Below are positions 62,595-64,000 of a DNA stretch of 64,000 nucleotides, in pieces. The notes below the pieces were generated by a model. It had not been told where the DNA came from. It ran no database searches and was given only the letters and a program-made list of their open reading frames with translations. A program made the translations under genes and the position numbers. Source of the stretch: Microbacterium sp. cf046 (GTDB lineage Bacteria > Actinomycetota > Actinomycetes > Actinomycetales > Microbacteriaceae); NCBI RefSeq assembly GCF_900114345.1, contig NZ_FOZJ01000003.1:806001-870000 (forward strand). The letters run 5' to 3'. How positions within the stretch are numbered: position 1 is the stretch's first letter; each line of letters begins with the position of its first letter.

Positions 62595-63789
62595 ACCGCG
62601 GACCGAGGTCGGCACGTTCGGTGCGATCTCCGTTGCGAAGCTGCCTTCCGGTGCGATGCAGGCACATTGCCGGTTCCGTGACTGGGATGGCCGGCTCCGG
62701 CCGGTGACGGCCACAGGGGCGACGAAGGCAAAGGCTGTCGCCGCTCTCCGCGCAAAGCTTGTCGAGCGCGATCGTTTCCCCGACGCAGGGCAGCCCGTCA
62801 CGCCCGACACTCCGTTTCCCCAGCTGGCCGCGCTCTGGCTGGACGAAGTCGAGGCCAGTGTGCGGCTGTCGGACGGCACAAAGCAGCTCTACGCGACCGA
62901 AGTTCGGACCCTGCTAATGCCCGCCTGGGAGCATCTGACACTTCGCGAGATGACGACGGGACGGCTGGAGCGCTTTCTCCGGGCGCAGGAGGCGGCGTCC
63001 CCTTCGAAGGCCAAGCAATCCCGCGTGTTGTTGAACCTGATCATGAAGTTCGCAATGCGCCACGATGCAATCCGCCACAACCCGGTCTCCGGCACCTCGC
63101 CGCTTCACAAGGCGCCCTCGACGCCGAAAGCATTGACGATGGCGGAGATCACTCGGATCCGCAAGGCGGCTCGTGAGTGGCGCACAGGAGGTGGCCTCCC
63201 GGGCCCGAAGCCCGATGGTCAACTCCGCGAGATCATCGAGGTCATGCTCGGCAGCTCGGCCCGCATCGGCGAAGCGCTCGCACTACGCAAGTGCGACGTC
63301 GACATGACGGCGAGTCCAGCGACGGCGCACATTCGCGGCACGATCGTGGTTCGGAAGGGTCAGGGAGTATTGCGTCAAGACTGGCCCAAGACACACAAGT
63401 CAGACCGGATCGTGGCAATACCGCAGTTCGCGGCTGAGGTCATTCGGCATCGCCTCGCGCTGATCGACGACAATGACCCCGAGCACTTGTTGTTCTTCAC
63501 CAAACGGGGGACGCCGATCACGCCGTACAACGCGCGGCGAACCTTCCGTCAGGTGCTGCGCGAGGCGGGCCTGGCGGGGCAAGGCATCAAGCCGCATTCG
63601 TTCCGAAAGACGGTTGCGACGCTCATCAGCGAAGAGGCGAGCGATGAAATGGCCGCCGAGATGCTTGGTCACGCCGATACCGCGGTCACCAGAGAGCACT
63701 ACATCGAGCGCAAGCAGAAAGCGAACCCCGAGACCGCACGGATACTTGAGGGGCTCGCGCCGCCCAACGACGGGCTGCCCCCTTCGTGA
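62584..63789 (+). CDS. tyrosine-type site-specific integrase
   Basis: This 401-residue phage-type recombinase has an N-terminal arm-binding region (~1-60), a core-binding SAM-like domain (~75-160) and a catalytic domain with Arg227 (S-S-A-R-I-G-E-A), Lys in K-T-H-K-S-D-R, His338 and Arg341 (H-S-F-R-K), His363 (L-G-H-A-D) and Tyr373 (E-H-Y-I-E-R). It probably integrates the element at tRNA-Thr. All catalytic residues are intact, so the enzyme could be active. Confidence 0.93.
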   Translation: MPGKPRTEVGTFGAISVAKLPSGAMQAHCRFRDWDGRLRPVTATGATKAKAVAALRAKLVERDRFPDAGQPVTPDTPFPQLAALWLDEVEASVRLSDGTKQLYATEVRTLLMPAWEHLTLREMTTGRLERFLRAQEAASPSKAKQSRVLLNLIMKFAMRHDAIRHNPVSGTSPLHKAPSTPKALTMAEITRIRKAAREWRTGGGLPGPKPDGQLREIIEVMLGSSARIGEALALRKCDVDMTASPATAHIRGTIVVRKGQGVLRQDWPKTHKSDRIVAIPQFAAEVIRHRLALIDDNDPEHLLFFTKRGTPITPYNARRTFRQVLREAGLAGQGIKPHSFRKTVATLISEEASDEMAAEMLGHADTAVTREHYIERKQKANPETARILEGLAPPNDGLPPS

Positions 63790-63884
63790 GGACTCATCTC
63801 CGCATCGGCTGCCAGTTCGTGTCGCTCAGATGGCGTAGTTATGCAAAGACTATGGCGAGGGTCGCGGCGGCGTGGTCCGTTACG
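63790..63884. other. short gap after the integrase
   Basis: No gene is seen between the integrase stop and the end of the convergent partial gene. Confidence 0.4.
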
Positions 63885-64000
63885 TCACACCGCACCGGCA
63901 CCGACAGTCGCATAGAAGGCTCGCTCCGCTTCGCGTCGTCGCTCCACATCCTCGAGGACGAACTGGACGAAGTCCTCGTCGCGATTCGTGATGGCGACGT
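63885..64000 (-). CDS. C-terminal fragment of an unidentified element gene (runs off right edge)
   Basis: A minus-strand frame ends at a TGA (63885-63887) and stays open to the edge. Its last 37 residues are charged and helical (Q-F-V-L-E-D-V-E-R-R-R-E-A-E-R) with a short neutral end. The sequence reads like a real C-terminus, but no family is recognised. It belongs to the integrative element. Confidence 0.4.
   Translation of the reverse strand, partial: VAITNRDEDFVQFVLEDVERRREAERAFYATVGAGAV

Larger units (their letters stand above)
62201..64000 (+). mobile_element. left end of an integrative element at tRNA-Thr
   Basis: tRNA-Thr is followed within 170 bases by an excisionase-like gene and then a tyrosine recombinase. 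The rest of the element lies beyond the window. The order tRNA, xis, int is typical of actinobacterial integrative plasmids and prophages. Confidence 0.75.

Noticed and set aside
63885..64000. assignment of the right-edge fragment to a toxin-antitoxin system
   Set aside because: Helical charged C-terminus is compatible with an antitoxin, but 37 residues and no visible partner do not support a call.

Overview
The window is high-GC actinobacterial DNA that fits the family Microbacteriaceae, most likely Microbacterium or a close relative. This is inferred from gene content: actinobacterial TopA with a Lys/Ala-rich tail, a compact Tad locus, a candidate actinobacterial 6C RNA, a two-domain PBP with PASTA repeats, DUF5671 and DUF4244 proteins, and many leaderless promoters. 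No species can be named from sequence alone.

The window has three parts. (1) Positions 1-12347 are accessory DNA next to tRNA-Ser(GGA). The outer piece (1 to ~5.3 kb) holds a SRPBCC/ArsR operon with three tandem palindromic operator sites, then an arsenic set: an ArsR-arsenate reductase fusion, a stand-alone ArsC and a variant aquaporin. The inner piece (5.3-12.3 kb) lies between two diverged ~214-bp direct repeats that each end in the 3' part of the tRNA-Ser gene. It has no integrase, so it looks like a cis-mobilizable island accreted beside another. Its cargo is a phosphatase/2H-phosphoesterase/aquaporin operon, a phage-gene remnant, a CmtR-like sensor with a CDF transporter, and an EamA transporter with a histidine-rich tail. 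(2) Positions 12348-62200 are core chromosome. They hold a MoxR/DUF58/TgpA operon, the SRP RNA, pta-ackA, a sugar-phosphorylase pair, dnaX-recR, an EF-G-like protein, lysC and asd, mqo, tdk, galE, a lactate locus (FadR-type regulator and lldD), tRNA-Pro, a penicillin-binding protein with a coupled phosphoesterase, and acs. These are followed by the candidate 6C RNA, the Tad locus, topA, tmk and holB, in an order resembling the mycobacterial acs/6C/tad/topA/holB neighbourhood. (3) From tRNA-Thr(CGT) at 62125 to the right edge a second integrative element begins, with arm-like repeats, an excisionase and a tyrosine recombinase.

Functionally, pta-ackA and acs interconvert acetate and acetyl-CoA, mqo and lldD feed electrons from malate and lactate to quinone, and lysC/asd start the aspartate family. 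dnaX, recR, holB, topA and tmk serve replication and repair. A recurring feature is a TAnnnT -10 box only 6-7 bases upstream of the start codon (at least a dozen genes), so much of this region is probably transcribed without a 5' leader.
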